Shown: positions 1 to 6,960, numbered from the stretch's first letter. The stretch is 19,619 nucleotides of DNA from CAZALT01 sp964485515 (GCA_964485515.1 CAZALT010000054.1:1-19619); one strand, 5' to 3'. Notes: generated from the letters alone by a model not told the origin. Numbers and translations: made by a program.

Positions 1-122
1 TCGAGGAAGTCGTGGGCGTCGCCCGTGCCGAACGCGGATGCCGGGCTGGACGCGGGGTCGGTGCCGAACGCGGATGCCGTGCCGAACGCGGATGCCGGGC
101 TGGACGCGGGGTCGGTGCTCAT
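1..122 (-). CDS. N-terminus of an unidentified protein (cut by window edge)
   Basis: An open frame starts at an ATG at 122-120 and runs off the left edge after 40 codons. It begins M-S-T and then consists of two six-residue modules, DPASSP and ASAFGT, in the order DPASSP, ASAFGT, ASAFGT, DPASSP, ASAFGT, followed by GDAHDFL, where a normal folded domain seems to begin. The module order follows the 18-bp DNA repeats exactly, and the frame stays open through all of them. This strand gives an Ala/Ser/Pro-rich linker-like N-terminus. The forward strand is also open here but leads into the antisense of the next gene. No Shine-Dalgarno is visible before the ATG. The family cannot be named from 40 residues. 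The gene is downstream of, and co-directional with, the SDR gene but separated from it by 232 bases. Confidence 0.5.
   Translation of the reverse strand, partial: MSTDPASSPASAFGTASAFGTDPASSPASAFGTGDAHDFL
25..114. repeat. 18-bp modular tandem repeat, order A-B-A-A-B
   Basis: Unit A (GTGCCGAACGCGGATGCC) lies at 25-42, 61-78 and 79-96. Unit B (GGGCTGGACGCGGGGTCG) lies at 43-60 and 97-114. The copies are identical. Each is six codons long, so copy-number change keeps the minus-strand frame open and only alters the length of the N-terminal linker of the truncated gene. Confidence 0.9.
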
Positions 123-168
123 GGCGGCGACTCTACGTCTGCCGCAGCCCCATCGCCCCGCACGCGAG

Positions 169-211
169 CCTGCCGCGGACCGGGCGATCGAAGCGGCCGA
201 TCCGCGGCAGG
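169..211 (-). terminator. Hairpin downstream of the SDR gene
   Basis: Perfect 11-bp inverted repeat, CCTGCCGCGGA at 169-179 and its complement at 201-211, with a 21-base loop. It lies between the SDR stop and the start of the next minus-strand gene. No U-run follows, as in many high-GC genomes. Its role as a terminator is inferred from position. Confidence 0.45.
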
Positions 212-299
212 AAGCGGCGTGCGGGCGTGGGGAGTGCTGGAGCGGGGCGTGCTGGCGCGGGGAGCGGGTGTCCCGCTCGGTTCACCCGGCCCGCGCTCT

Positions 300-369
300 G
301 GGCGTCCTACTCGCCTTGCCCACGGGCGTCCTACTCGCCTTGCCTGCGGGTGGGCTACTCGCCCTTGAT
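300..369. repeat. 24-bp repeat carrying the SDR stop codon three times
   Basis: Two near-identical copies start at 300 and 324, and a diverged third starts at 348 and contains the end of the SDR gene. On the minus strand each copy ends in Gly-Glu-TAG. The TAG codons are at 355-357, 331-333 and 307-309, all in the same frame because the period is eight codons. It looks like tandem duplication of the gene's 3' end. Confidence 0.75.
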
Positions 370-1254
370 CGTGGAGAAGATCTTGGCGAACTCGTCGCCG
401 GGACCGCGGGGGATGGTGTAGCCCTCGGGATCGTTGATCTTGGCCAGGTTGTCGCGCACGGACTCGACCGTGAGGTTGGGCTCGTAGACGCCAGGGGTGA
501 GGCCGATGAAGAAGCGAGACACGATGCCGCCGGCGCACGAGTACACCTCACCACTGACCTCGCACTCCTCGGAGGCGAGGTAGGCCACGACGGGGGTGAC
601 GGTCTCGGGCGAGAGCAGGTCGGCATCTGCGCCGAGGAGCTCCTCGGTCATGCGGGTCTTGGCCACCGGCGCGATGGCGTTGGCCTTGATGTTGTTCTTG
701 CGGCCCTCGGCGGCGAGCACGCGGGTGAACCCGACGAGGCCCATCTTGGCCGCGCCGTAGTTGGACTGGCCGAAGTTGCCGAGGATGCCGGAGTTGGACG
801 AGGTGTTGACGATGCGGCCGTAGCCCTGCTCGCGCATGAGCTTGTAGGCGGGGAGCGTGACGTAGAACGCGCCGAGGAGGTGCACCTGGATCACCGGCTC
901 GACGAGCTCGGGGGTGAGGTTGTGGAAGGTCTTGTCGCGCAGGATGCCGGCGTTGTTGACGACGATGTCGACCGTGCCGAACGCGTCGACGGCGGTCTTG
1001 ACGATGGCCTCGCCGCCCTCGGCGGTGCCGACGCTGTTGCCGTCGGCGATCGCCTCGCCGCCGAGGTCGTTGATCTCCTTGACGACATCGTGGGCCGGGC
1101 CCTCACTGGTGCCTTCGCCCGACAGCGAACCGCCCAGGTCGTTGACGACGACGCGCGCACCGCGGCGGGCGAGCTCGAGGGCGTGCGAGCGACCGAGGCC
1201 GCCCCCGGCGCCCGTGACGATCGCAACCTTGCCGTCGTATCCGATGTCTGCCAT
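355..1254 (-). CDS. SDR, (3R)-hydroxyacyl-CoA dehydrogenase type (17-beta-HSD4/MFE-2-like)
   Basis: This is a classical short-chain dehydrogenase of 299 aa. It has the cofactor loop TGAGGGLG (T14-G21), an acidic residue D39 after beta-2 that favours NAD over NADP, NNAG at 100-103, and the catalytic set around S152/S153, Y166 and K170 (YGAAK). The long insert after VVNDLGG and the roughly 50-residue C-terminal extension match the SDR part of peroxisomal multifunctional enzyme 2 (HSD17B4). That family oxidises 3-hydroxyacyl-CoA in fatty-acid or sterol side-chain beta-oxidation in the cytoplasm. The ATG at 1254 is chosen because AGGAG lies just upstream and the protein then starts directly at beta-1; the frame is open further upstream to 1428, but that part is not SDR-like. 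It follows the acyl-CoA synthetase gene on the same strand. The exact substrate is unknown. Confidence 0.9.
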   Translation of the reverse strand: MADIGYDGKVAIVTGAGGGLGRSHALELARRGARVVVNDLGGSLSGEGTSEGPAHDVVKEINDLGGEAIADGNSVGTAEGGEAIVKTAVDAFGTVDIVVNNAGILRDKTFHNLTPELVEPVIQVHLLGAFYVTLPAYKLMREQGYGRIVNTSSNSGILGNFGQSNYGAAKMGLVGFTRVLAAEGRKNNIKANAIAPVAKTRMTEELLGADADLLSPETVTPVVAYLASEECEVSGEVYSCAGGIVSRFFIGLTPGVYEPNLTVESVRDNLAKINDPEGYTIPRGPGDEFAKIFSTIKGE

Positions 1255-1261
1255 GTCGCTA

Positions 1262-1267
1262 GCTCCT
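1262..1267 (-). promoter_or_regulatory. Shine-Dalgarno fixing the SDR start
   Basis: The minus strand reads AGGAGC here, seven bases before the ATG at 1254. It is one of the few clear Shine-Dalgarno sequences in the window, and it supports the internal ATG over the longer open frame. Confidence 0.65.
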
Positions 1268-1382
1268 GTGTGCCTGGTGGCGAAGTGGGGGAATAGACCG
1301 CTGGAGAGCGTAGCGACGGCGCCGCAGCCCGGCCCAATGGCTGATGGCCTGTCAGGTCGGTGCGCGCTCCCCGCCATACCTC

Positions 1383-1433
1383 CGAAATTGGCGGAGGGAC
1401 CGGCTCCATCCATCGGTCTCTCCGCCAATTTGG
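1383..1433 (-). terminator. Long stem-loop between synthetase and SDR genes
   Basis: Arms at 1383-1401 and 1415-1433 pair with two mismatches around a 13-base loop (core CCAAATTGGCGGAG on the minus strand). It starts 17 bases after the synthetase stop and ends 129 bases before the SDR start. The AAATTGG core is unusually AT-rich for this genome. No T-tract follows on either strand. It may be a terminator, an RNA processing or stability element, or a repressor site for the SDR gene. Confidence 0.5.
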
Positions 1434-1450
1434 CAAAGGGGTGGGTCGGG

Positions 1451-3061
1451 TCAGGTGAGCTGGTCGGTGGCGTAGGCCTTGAGGCGCTTGTAGTCGACCT
1501 TCGCGTTGGGGGCCCGGCCGATGGTGTCGATCGTGACCACGTGGCGGGGAGCCTTGAAGTGGGCGAGGTGCTCCTTGACCGCCCGGATGAGCTCCGCCTG
1601 GTCGAGCTCCGACCCCGGCTCGAGCTCGACGACCGCGGTGACCACCTCGCCGAAGCGGTCGTCGGGCACGCCGACCACGACGGCGTCGTGAACGGTCGGG
1701 TGCGCCTTGAGGATCTCCTCGACCTCCTCGGGGAAGACCTTCTCGCCTCCGGTGTTGATGCTCACCGAACCCCGGCCGAGCAGGCTCAGCGTCCCGTCGG
1801 CCTCGACGGTCGCGAAGTCACCGGGCATCGAGTACCGCCGACCGTCGATCGTGACGAACGTGGCCGCCGACTTGTCAGGGTCCTTGTAGTAGCCGATCGG
1901 CGTGTGGCCACCGATGGCCACCCGGCCGACCTGGCCGGACCCCGGCACCACGTCGTGGCCGTCCTCGTCGATCACCCTCGACCGCTCGCCGAGCACGAAC
2001 TTCGCCGTGCCCGCCGGGTTCCCTGCGGTGGACACCGACTGTCCTATGCCGATGGCCTCCGACGACGAGAACGCGTCGTGCAGCATCATCGTCGGCACGT
2101 GCCCGAGCAGTCCTCGCTTCACCGGCTCGCTCCACATCACGCCCGACGAGATGACCAGGAACAGCGAGCTGAGATCCCAGCGCCCGGGGTGCGCGTCGAG
2201 CTCGCGCAAGATCGGCTTGGCGAACGCATCGCCCACGATGGTCAGCGCCTCGATGCGGTGGACCTCGATCGTGTCGAGGAGCTCGACGACGTCGAGACCG
2301 TGGTCCTCGAGGGTCGTGACCGAACCCGCGCCGCAGAGCGCGATGAACGTCGTGAACTGGCCGGTGGCGTGCATGAGCGGACAGGCCGGCAGGATGCCGA
2401 ACCCCGGTTTGGCGGCGATGGCGGTGCGCACGGTGTCGAGATCGGCGTCGTCCTGGTCGAAATGGGGCAGGAGCGTGGGTGCGACCGCCTTGGCGAGGTC
2501 GCTCTGTCGCCACATCACACCCTTCGGCATGCCGGTGGTACCACCCGTGTACATCATCACGAGGTGGTCGCCCGATCGCCCCCACGGGCCGACAGCTCGG
2601 GACTCGTCGCCTTCGGCCGCCTCCTCGTAGGGGAGCGCCCAGTCGGGACACGGACCGGAGCCGTCGTCGACGTGGAGCCACACCCGCACGCCGGGGACCT
2701 GATGGCGGATGTGGTCGATCCGCGCCGTGAACTGGCCGCTGAACACGACGGCCACCGCGTCGGCGTTGTCCCAGAGGTAAACGAGCTCCTCCTCGACGTA
2801 GCGGTAGTTGGTGTTCACGGGGACGAGGCCGGCCTTGCACGCGGCGTACACCGACTCGAGGTACTCGGGTCCGTTGTGGAGGTACTGGGCGACCTTGTCC
2901 TGTTCGGTGACGCCGGCCGCCAGCAGCGTGTTGGCGATGCTGTTGGCTCGGGCATCGAACTCGCTCCACGAAAACGTCCGTCCACCGTGGCGTTGCGCCG
3001 GTGCGTCGGGCCACGTCTCGGCGCACACCTCCCAGACATCGGCGAAGTTCCAGCTCGACAC
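1451..3061 (-). CDS. FadD19-like acyl-CoA synthetase (AMP-forming)
   Basis: This ANL-superfamily ligase of about 536 aa activates a fatty or steroid side-chain acid to acyl-CoA through an acyl-adenylate. The P-loop YTGGTTGMPKG is at 171-181, followed by ISSGVMWSEP, the A5 segment DAFSSSEA, the A7 motif YSMPGDF, the hinge region GRGSVSINTGGEKVFPEEVE and an A10 motif near the C-terminus with the adenylation lysine in NAKVDYK (about K521). The segments MMYTGGTTGMPKGVMWR and SVSINTGGEKV/FPEEVE resemble mycobacterial FadD19 from memory, a synthetase of steroid side-chain catabolism. The GTG at 3061 is chosen because AGGGGG lies five bases upstream and the protein then starts at SSWNFADVW; a GTG at 3130 would add 23 residues without family resemblance. 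It may share a transcript with the downstream SDR gene. Confidence 0.9.
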   Translation of the reverse strand: MSSWNFADVWEVCAETWPDAPAQRHGGRTFSWSEFDARANSIANTLLAAGVTEQDKVAQYLHNGPEYLESVYAACKAGLVPVNTNYRYVEEELVYLWDNADAVAVVFSGQFTARIDHIRHQVPGVRVWLHVDDGSGPCPDWALPYEEAAEGDESRAVGPWGRSGDHLVMMYTGGTTGMPKGVMWRQSDLAKAVAPTLLPHFDQDDADLDTVRTAIAAKPGFGILPACPLMHATGQFTTFIALCGAGSVTTLEDHGLDVVELLDTIEVHRIEALTIVGDAFAKPILRELDAHPGRWDLSSLFLVISSGVMWSEPVKRGLLGHVPTMMLHDAFSSSEAIGIGQSVSTAGNPAGTAKFVLGERSRVIDEDGHDVVPGSGQVGRVAIGGHTPIGYYKDPDKSAATFVTIDGRRYSMPGDFATVEADGTLSLLGRGSVSINTGGEKVFPEEVEEILKAHPTVHDAVVVGVPDDRFGEVVTAVVELEPGSELDQAELIRAVKEHLAHFKAPRHVVTIDTIGRAPNAKVDYKRLKAYATDQLT

Positions 3062-3118
3062 GGCGACCCCCTGGTTCCGGACACGTCTTCCCGGTGCCCG
3101 ACGAGCATCGGACAACCG

Positions 3119-3133
3119 CACGTGTAGCACGTG
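3119..3133. promoter_or_regulatory. CACGTG-N3-CACGTG palindrome in divergent promoter region
   Basis: CACGTGTAGCACGTG consists of two CACGTG hexamers with a 3-base spacer and is symmetric except for the centre. It lies between the FadD19-like gene (start 3061, minus) and the small coupled gene (start 3199, plus). Position and symmetry suggest an operator for a dimeric regulator of one or both genes. The regulator is not identified. Confidence 0.45.
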
Positions 3134-3186
3134 GTCGCGGTGGCGGCGTGTCAGGGCCGCGGTTCGTCTGTTCGGGAGCCGACAAC

Positions 3187-3192
3187 TACCCT
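3187..3192 (+). promoter_or_regulatory. -10 box TACCCT, probable leaderless start
   Basis: TACCCT fits the actinobacterial TANNNT -10 consensus and ends six bases before the ATG at 3199. Transcription would begin at or next to the start codon. No Shine-Dalgarno precedes the ATG, which supports leaderless translation. Confidence 0.5.
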
Positions 3193-3198
3193 CGCCCC

Positions 3199-3396
3199 AT
3201 GCCCGCAGCGACGACTGACTTCGTGTTCACGCGCCACCAGAAGGTCAAGGCCGCCGAAGACCTCCCCAACGTCCCCGCCGGGACGCCCGGCAAGGTGCTG
3301 TACAGCGTCGGCCTCACCTGGATCCGCTACCACGTGCTCTTCGACAACGACGTGTACATCAGCTCGCTCGATGCCACCCAGCTCGAGGAGCGGTGA
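3199..3396 (+). CDS. 65-aa hypothetical protein coupled to F420 oxidoreductase
   Basis: This small acid/base-balanced protein has no signal peptide or membrane segment. After about 12 residues it reads VKAAEDLPNVPAGTPGKV, then GLTWIRYHVLFDN. The pattern (a Pro/Gly-rich 'V-P-A-G-T-x-G-x-V' turn, then alternating hydrophobic strands) resembles a small SH3-like barrel, but no named family is recognised. Its TGA overlaps the ATG of the next gene (TGATG), so the two are almost certainly translated together, and this protein may be a partner or accessory of that oxidoreductase. The ATG at 3199 follows a -10 box directly. A longer frame upstream exists but would run through the divergent promoter. 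Confidence 0.7.
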   Translation: MPAATTDFVFTRHQKVKAAEDLPNVPAGTPGKVLYSVGLTWIRYHVLFDNDVYISSLDATQLEER

Positions 3397-4430
3397 TGCA
3401 GCTCGGGATGCAGCTCGACTACGCCAAGGGCTTCAAGGAGTCCGCGCAACGCGTCGTCGAGTACGAAGCGGCCGGGCTCGACATCGCCTGGGTGGCCGAG
3501 GCCTACGGCTTCGATGCACCCAGCTTCATGGGCTACCTGGCCAACGTCACCACCACGGTGCAGATCGCGTCGGGGATCCTGCCGATCTACACGCGCACGC
3601 CCACGCTCCTGGCCATGACCGCCGCCGGCGTCGACGCCATGAGCGACGGGCGGTGCATCCTCGGATTGGGCGCCTCGGGACCGCAGGTCATCGAGGGCTT
3701 CCACGGCATCGCCTACGACGCCCCCATCGGGCGCACCCGCGAGATCATCGACATCTGCCGCACGGTGTGGCGCCGTGAGGACAAGCTCGAGCACGACGGC
3801 CGCTACTACACCATGCCCCTGCCGGCCGATCAGGGCACCGGCCTCGGCAAGCCGCTCAAGATCATCTCGCACCCGGTGCGACCCGACATCCCGATCTACG
3901 TCGCCGCACTGGGTCCCAAGAACGTCGAGATGGCCGCCGAGGTCGCCGACGGGTGGCTGCCCATCTTCTTCCTCCCCGAGCGCGCCGATCGCGTGTGGGG
4001 CGACGACCTGCGTTCGGGCTATGCCAAGCGCGACGCGTCGCTCGGACCCGCGCTCGACATCGCCGCCGGGGGCATGGTGAGCATCACCGACGATCCCGAG
4101 CCGATCCTCGACATGGCCCGCCCCATGCTGGCGCTCTACATCGGCGGCATGGGCGCTCGGGACAAGAACTTCTACAACCAGCTCATGGTCCGCTACGGCT
4201 ACGAAGCTGAGGCCAAGCAGATCCAGGACCTCTACCTCGACGGCAAGAAGACCGAAGCGGCCGCCGCCATCCCCGCCGAGTTCCTGTCGCTCTCCAACCT
4301 CGTCGGCCCCGAAGGCTTCATCCGCGACCGCCTCGCCGCCTACGAGGAAGCCGGCGTCACCGTGTTGAACATCACGCCCGTCGGCGCCGAGCCCACCGAG
4401 CTCATCGAGAAGCTCAAGGCCTGGGGGTAG
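3396..4430 (+). CDS. LLM-class F420-dependent oxidoreductase (Rv3520c family)
   Basis: This is a bacterial luciferase-like TIM-barrel oxidoreductase of 344 aa. Recognisable family segments are the start MQLGMQLDYAKGF, VAEAYGFDAPSF, ASGILPIYTRTPTLLAMTAA, GLGASGPQVIEGFHG, PIGRTREIIDICR, a GLGKPLKI segment, and AALGPKNVEMAAEVADGW. These match the actinobacterial Rv3520c family from memory, predicted to use coenzyme F420 for hydride transfer; the substrate is unknown. The ATG at 3396 overlaps the TGA of the 65-aa gene. An in-frame ATG four codons later is an alternative start. It is divergent from the FadD19-like gene, which would fit a role in lipid or steroid metabolism. The gene is followed by two hairpins. 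Confidence 0.88.
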   Translation: MQLGMQLDYAKGFKESAQRVVEYEAAGLDIAWVAEAYGFDAPSFMGYLANVTTTVQIASGILPIYTRTPTLLAMTAAGVDAMSDGRCILGLGASGPQVIEGFHGIAYDAPIGRTREIIDICRTVWRREDKLEHDGRYYTMPLPADQGTGLGKPLKIISHPVRPDIPIYVAALGPKNVEMAAEVADGWLPIFFLPERADRVWGDDLRSGYAKRDASLGPALDIAAGGMVSITDDPEPILDMARPMLALYIGGMGARDKNFYNQLMVRYGYEAEAKQIQDLYLDGKKTEAAAAIPAEFLSLSNLVGPEGFIRDRLAAYEEAGVTVLNITPVGAEPTELIEKLKAWG

Positions 4431-4562
4431 TCGGGCTCAGGGGCTCAGCTGACTTCGTGGGTTCAATCCGACGAAACGCGCCGGCAACCTTTGGTCGGTA
4501 GAACCTTGCCATGCACTCGCGAGGCATCGTGTTCCCCCCACATGATGTGCGCGTGAAGGCTG

Positions 4563-4588
4563 CGATCGGCGGGCGGGTTCGCCGATCG
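4563..4588 (+). terminator. Hairpin downstream of the F420 oxidoreductase
   Basis: Perfect 9-bp stem CGATCGGCG / CGCCGATCG with an 8-base loop, followed by TT. It lies in the 234-base convergent spacer between the oxidoreductase (ends 4430) and the GGDEF-EAL gene (ends 4665). No gene is seen in that spacer. Confidence 0.5.
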
Positions 4589-4600
4589 TTCCCTGCGGTT

Positions 4601-4641
4601 GGTCACCCGGGTGGGGATTCCCCCACTCCACCCGGGTAACC
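4601..4641. terminator. Bidirectional hairpin between convergent genes
   Basis: GGTCACCCGGGTGG at 4601-4614 pairs with the sequence ending at 4641 with one mismatch. The loop contains GGATTCCCCC. It lies 24 bases beyond the GGDEF-EAL stop and can serve either strand. Together with the 4563 hairpin it makes a tandem terminator. Confidence 0.55.
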
Positions 4642-4664
4642 ACCGGAGACCGGCTGTTGGTCGG

Positions 4665-6113
4665 TCAGGACGTTGTCGACGTGGCCTCGTCGGGCTCGGG
4701 CACGGCCGACGAGGCCGGTTCGGGCGTCGAGGGGTTCGCGTCGAGATCGACGATGGAACCGATGAGGTGGTCGATCTGGGCTGCGTTCTGCGGGCGACCG
4801 AAGAAGAAGCCCTGCCCGTAGTCGACCCCGAGGTCTGGGAGCAGGCGGGCCTGCTCGTCGGTCTCGACGCCCTCGGCCACGAGCTTGCAGTTGAGATCGT
4901 GCGCGAGTGCGGCGATGTGCTTGAAGATGAGGGGGTCTTCGCCGCTGATGCCGAGGCCCGTGGCGAACAGTCGGTGCATCTTCAAGATGTCGACCTGGTA
5001 GTCGCGCAGGTGCTCGAGCGATGCGCTGCCGGCACCGAAGTCACCGACGCCGATCTGGACGCCGATGCTCTTGAGGAGGCGCAGTGCGGCACGACTGGTC
5101 TCGCGCTGAACCTCGTTCTGGAGCAGAGCCGCTTCGGTGAGGTCGAGGCACAGCTGGTCGGTGGTGACCGACGCCGCGTCGATCGCGCTCGCCACGGCGG
5201 TGGTGAACCCCGGGTCGGCGAGCTGGCGGGGTCCGATGTTGCAGCTCACGAAGAGCTTCGGGTGGTCGGGGTGCTGCACCTCCCAGCGGCGGATCTGCCG
5301 GCACGCCTCGTGCAGGGTCCACTCGCCCAGCTCGACGATGAGGCCGCTCTTCTCCAGCAGCGGGAGGAAGTCGTTGGGGTACAGCATCCCGGTGTTGGTC
5401 GCCCCGGGCTGGTCCCAGCGCAGCAACGCCTCGACGCCGACCAGTTGGCCGGTCGAGAGGTTGACGATGGGCTGGTAGTGGAGCTGGAACTCGTCGTTGT
5501 CCACCGCGACCCGGAGGCGGGGCTCGTCCAGTCGGGTGAAGTACCGCTCGCGCATCGACTCGTCGTGCACGACGTAGGCGTCACCGTTCTCGCGGGCACG
5601 ACGCAGTGCGCTCTGCGTGTCGCGGATCATCTCGTCGAGCGCCACGCTGGCCAGCGGGCTCACTCCGACACCCAGGATCGGGTTGATCAGCAGTGGGCTG
5701 TCGTCGACCACGAACGGTTCGGTGAGGTACTCGATCAGGAACCTGGCGGATTCGTGGGCACCCTGCACCGTCGGGACGTTGGGGAACACGACGGCGAAGA
5801 CGGCGCCTTCGTACCGGAAGACCTTGGTGCCGGGAAGGTCGATCGCTTCGAGGCGGCGAGCGACCTGGGCCAAGAGGCGATCACCCGCGTCGGCTCCGAA
5901 GGAGTCGTTGATGTCGCGGAGGCGGCCGATCTCGATGAACGACAGGACGGCGACCGAGCTCGTCCCGCGGCTGGTGCGGACCGCGTCGTCGAGCGCGGCG
6001 GTCAGGCCTTGGCGGTTCGGCAGGCCGGTGAGCGCGTCGGTCTCCGGTAGCGCATCGGGTTCCGCCGCCGCGCTTCGTTGCCGCAGAAGCCCCAGAACAA
6101 CGCTGTCGCCCAT
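4665..6113 (-). CDS. GGDEF-EAL protein with degenerate motifs in both domains
   Basis: This is a 482-aa soluble protein without a sensor domain. A GGDEF domain (about 25-185) begins with the hallmark DALTGLPNR, but the active-site loop reads RYEGAVF at 100-106 instead of RxGGDEF, so diguanylate cyclase activity is not expected. The EAL domain (about 195-455) keeps E228 (EALLRW), N292, K378 and E414 (AEGVET), while the usual E-x-T-E is D324-L-T-E, the DDFG metal motif is GDFG (G357-D358), and LKID is LKMH. Loss of the first Asp of DDFG suggests weak or no c-di-GMP phosphodiesterase activity, so it may be a c-di-GMP receptor or scaffold. The C-terminus is a Ser/Thr/Pro/Glu tail. The ATG at 6113 is chosen for GGGAG upstream and because the GGDEF domain follows at once; the frame is open further upstream. 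Confidence 0.88.
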   Translation of the reverse strand: MGDSVVLGLLRQRSAAAEPDALPETDALTGLPNRQGLTAALDDAVRTSRGTSSVAVLSFIEIGRLRDINDSFGADAGDRLLAQVARRLEAIDLPGTKVFRYEGAVFAVVFPNVPTVQGAHESARFLIEYLTEPFVVDDSPLLINPILGVGVSPLASVALDEMIRDTQSALRRARENGDAYVVHDESMRERYFTRLDEPRLRVAVDNDEFQLHYQPIVNLSTGQLVGVEALLRWDQPGATNTGMLYPNDFLPLLEKSGLIVELGEWTLHEACRQIRRWEVQHPDHPKLFVSCNIGPRQLADPGFTTAVASAIDAASVTTDQLCLDLTEAALLQNEVQRETSRAALRLLKSIGVQIGVGDFGAGSASLEHLRDYQVDILKMHRLFATGLGISGEDPLIFKHIAALAHDLNCKLVAEGVETDEQARLLPDLGVDYGQGFFFGRPQNAAQIDHLIGSIVDLDANPSTPEPASSAVPEPDEATSTTS

Positions 6114-6153
6114 ATTCGGTAACTCCCACAAGCCGAGGTCGTGACCGACGAAG

Positions 6154-6184
6154 CCTACCGTCCACCGTCGGTGTGGACGGTAGG
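6154..6184 (-). terminator. Hairpin between acidic membrane protein and GGDEF-EAL genes
   Basis: Perfect 12-bp inverted repeat (CCTACCGTCCAC and its complement) with a 7-base loop. It lies 50 bases past the stop of the 241-aa membrane protein gene and 40 bases before the GGDEF-EAL start, so it probably separates the two transcription units or attenuates read-through. Confidence 0.55.
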
Positions 6185-6234
6185 TCGCGGCCTGCGTCGG
6201 ATGGGAGGACACCACGCGCGCCGGAGCGCGGAGG

Positions 6235-6960
6235 TCACTCGTAGGCGGTGAGGCGTTCCTGCACCTTGGCGAGGAGCTTGGCCAGCTCGGTGTTGTCGCC
6301 GGCGCCGATGGTGAGCTGCGTGGCTTCGCTGGCCGCCAAGATGTCGTCGGAGGACTCGACCTCTTCGTTGATGACCGCGGCGTTGTCGATGCGCTCGACT
6401 TCGGCCACGACATCGACGTCGTCGAGGCGACCGACCTCGGCGGCCACATCGGCCTCGTCGAGGCGGTCGAGGTCGTCGAGGGGATCGAGGTCGTCGAGGA
6501 GGTCGTCGGACGGTTCGTCCCACGCGGCCGGCGCGGCCGGGGTGGTGGGCCGGGACTCCGGGAGGTCGGTGGTGGCCCACGGGTTGTCCGGCTCAGCAGG
6601 AGCCTTGGTGGGCTCGATCGAGCGGTTGGTCGCCGGGGTCCAGGTCTGGAGCGGTTCGGGCGGGGTCCAGGTCTGGAGCGGTTCGGGCGCGTCGTCGGGG
6701 CGGTGGCGCGATGTGAGAGGTTGACCCGCATCGGTCAGGTCCTCGAAGGAGTGGGTCTCGTCGTCGTCTCGTGACCGACGAGCGCGGGGCTCACGTTCGG
6801 ACCGGTCGTCGTCGGCCGTCCTCTTGAGCACGACACCGATGGCGATGACTCCGAGCACCAAGATGCCGACGCCGAGGATGAGGGTGTTCATCCCGATGAC
6901 GATGGCGATACCGATCACCGCAACGAGGGCGATCAGTGCTCGAAGTTGTCTGCTGCTCAT
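6235..6960 (-). CDS. Two-helix membrane protein with long acidic tail
   Basis: Unrecognised protein of 241 aa. Two hydrophobic helices lie at about 5-23 and 26-45, followed by KR and a basic/acidic patch, then a long low-complexity cytoplasmic or extracellular tail. The tail holds a perfect duplication (EPLQTWTPP then EPLQTWTPA, about 93-110), a Pro/Ala-rich stretch, and an acidic region from about 148 to 205 in which D, L and V alternate (SDDLLDDLDPLDDLDRLDEA). It ends in a short amphipathic helix, LAKLLAKVQERLTAYE. GGAGG eight bases before the ATG fixes the start. It lies upstream of and co-directional with the GGDEF-EAL gene, separated by a hairpin. The acidic helical segment suggests a protein- or cation-binding role, but this is a guess. 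Confidence 0.7.
   Translation of the reverse strand: MSSRQLRALIALVAVIGIAIVIGMNTLILGVGILVLGVIAIGVVLKRTADDDRSEREPRARRSRDDDETHSFEDLTDAGQPLTSRHRPDDAPEPLQTWTPPEPLQTWTPATNRSIEPTKAPAEPDNPWATTDLPESRPTTPAAPAAWDEPSDDLLDDLDPLDDLDRLDEADVAAEVGRLDDVDVVAEVERIDNAAVINEEVESSDDILAASEATQLTIGAGDNTELAKLLAKVQERLTAYE
6635..6688. repeat. Perfect 27-bp tandem duplication inside a coding region
   Basis: Two identical 27-base copies, 6635-6661 and 6662-6688, encode the nine-residue duplication EPLQTWTP(P/A) in the tail of the acidic membrane protein. The lack of any difference suggests a recent event. Confidence 0.9.

Noticed and set aside
914..3127. Long plus-strand open frames opposite the SDR and FadD genes
   Set aside because: They are antisense to clear enzyme genes and show no domain pattern. 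High GC leaves the antisense frames open.
4437..4643. 68-codon minus-strand frame in the convergent spacer
   Set aside because: It begins inside a terminator hairpin and has random composition.
4599..6050. 483-codon plus-strand frame opposite the GGDEF-EAL gene
   Set aside because: It is the mirror of the c-di-GMP protein, with a Gly/Val/Asp-rich composition typical of antisense.
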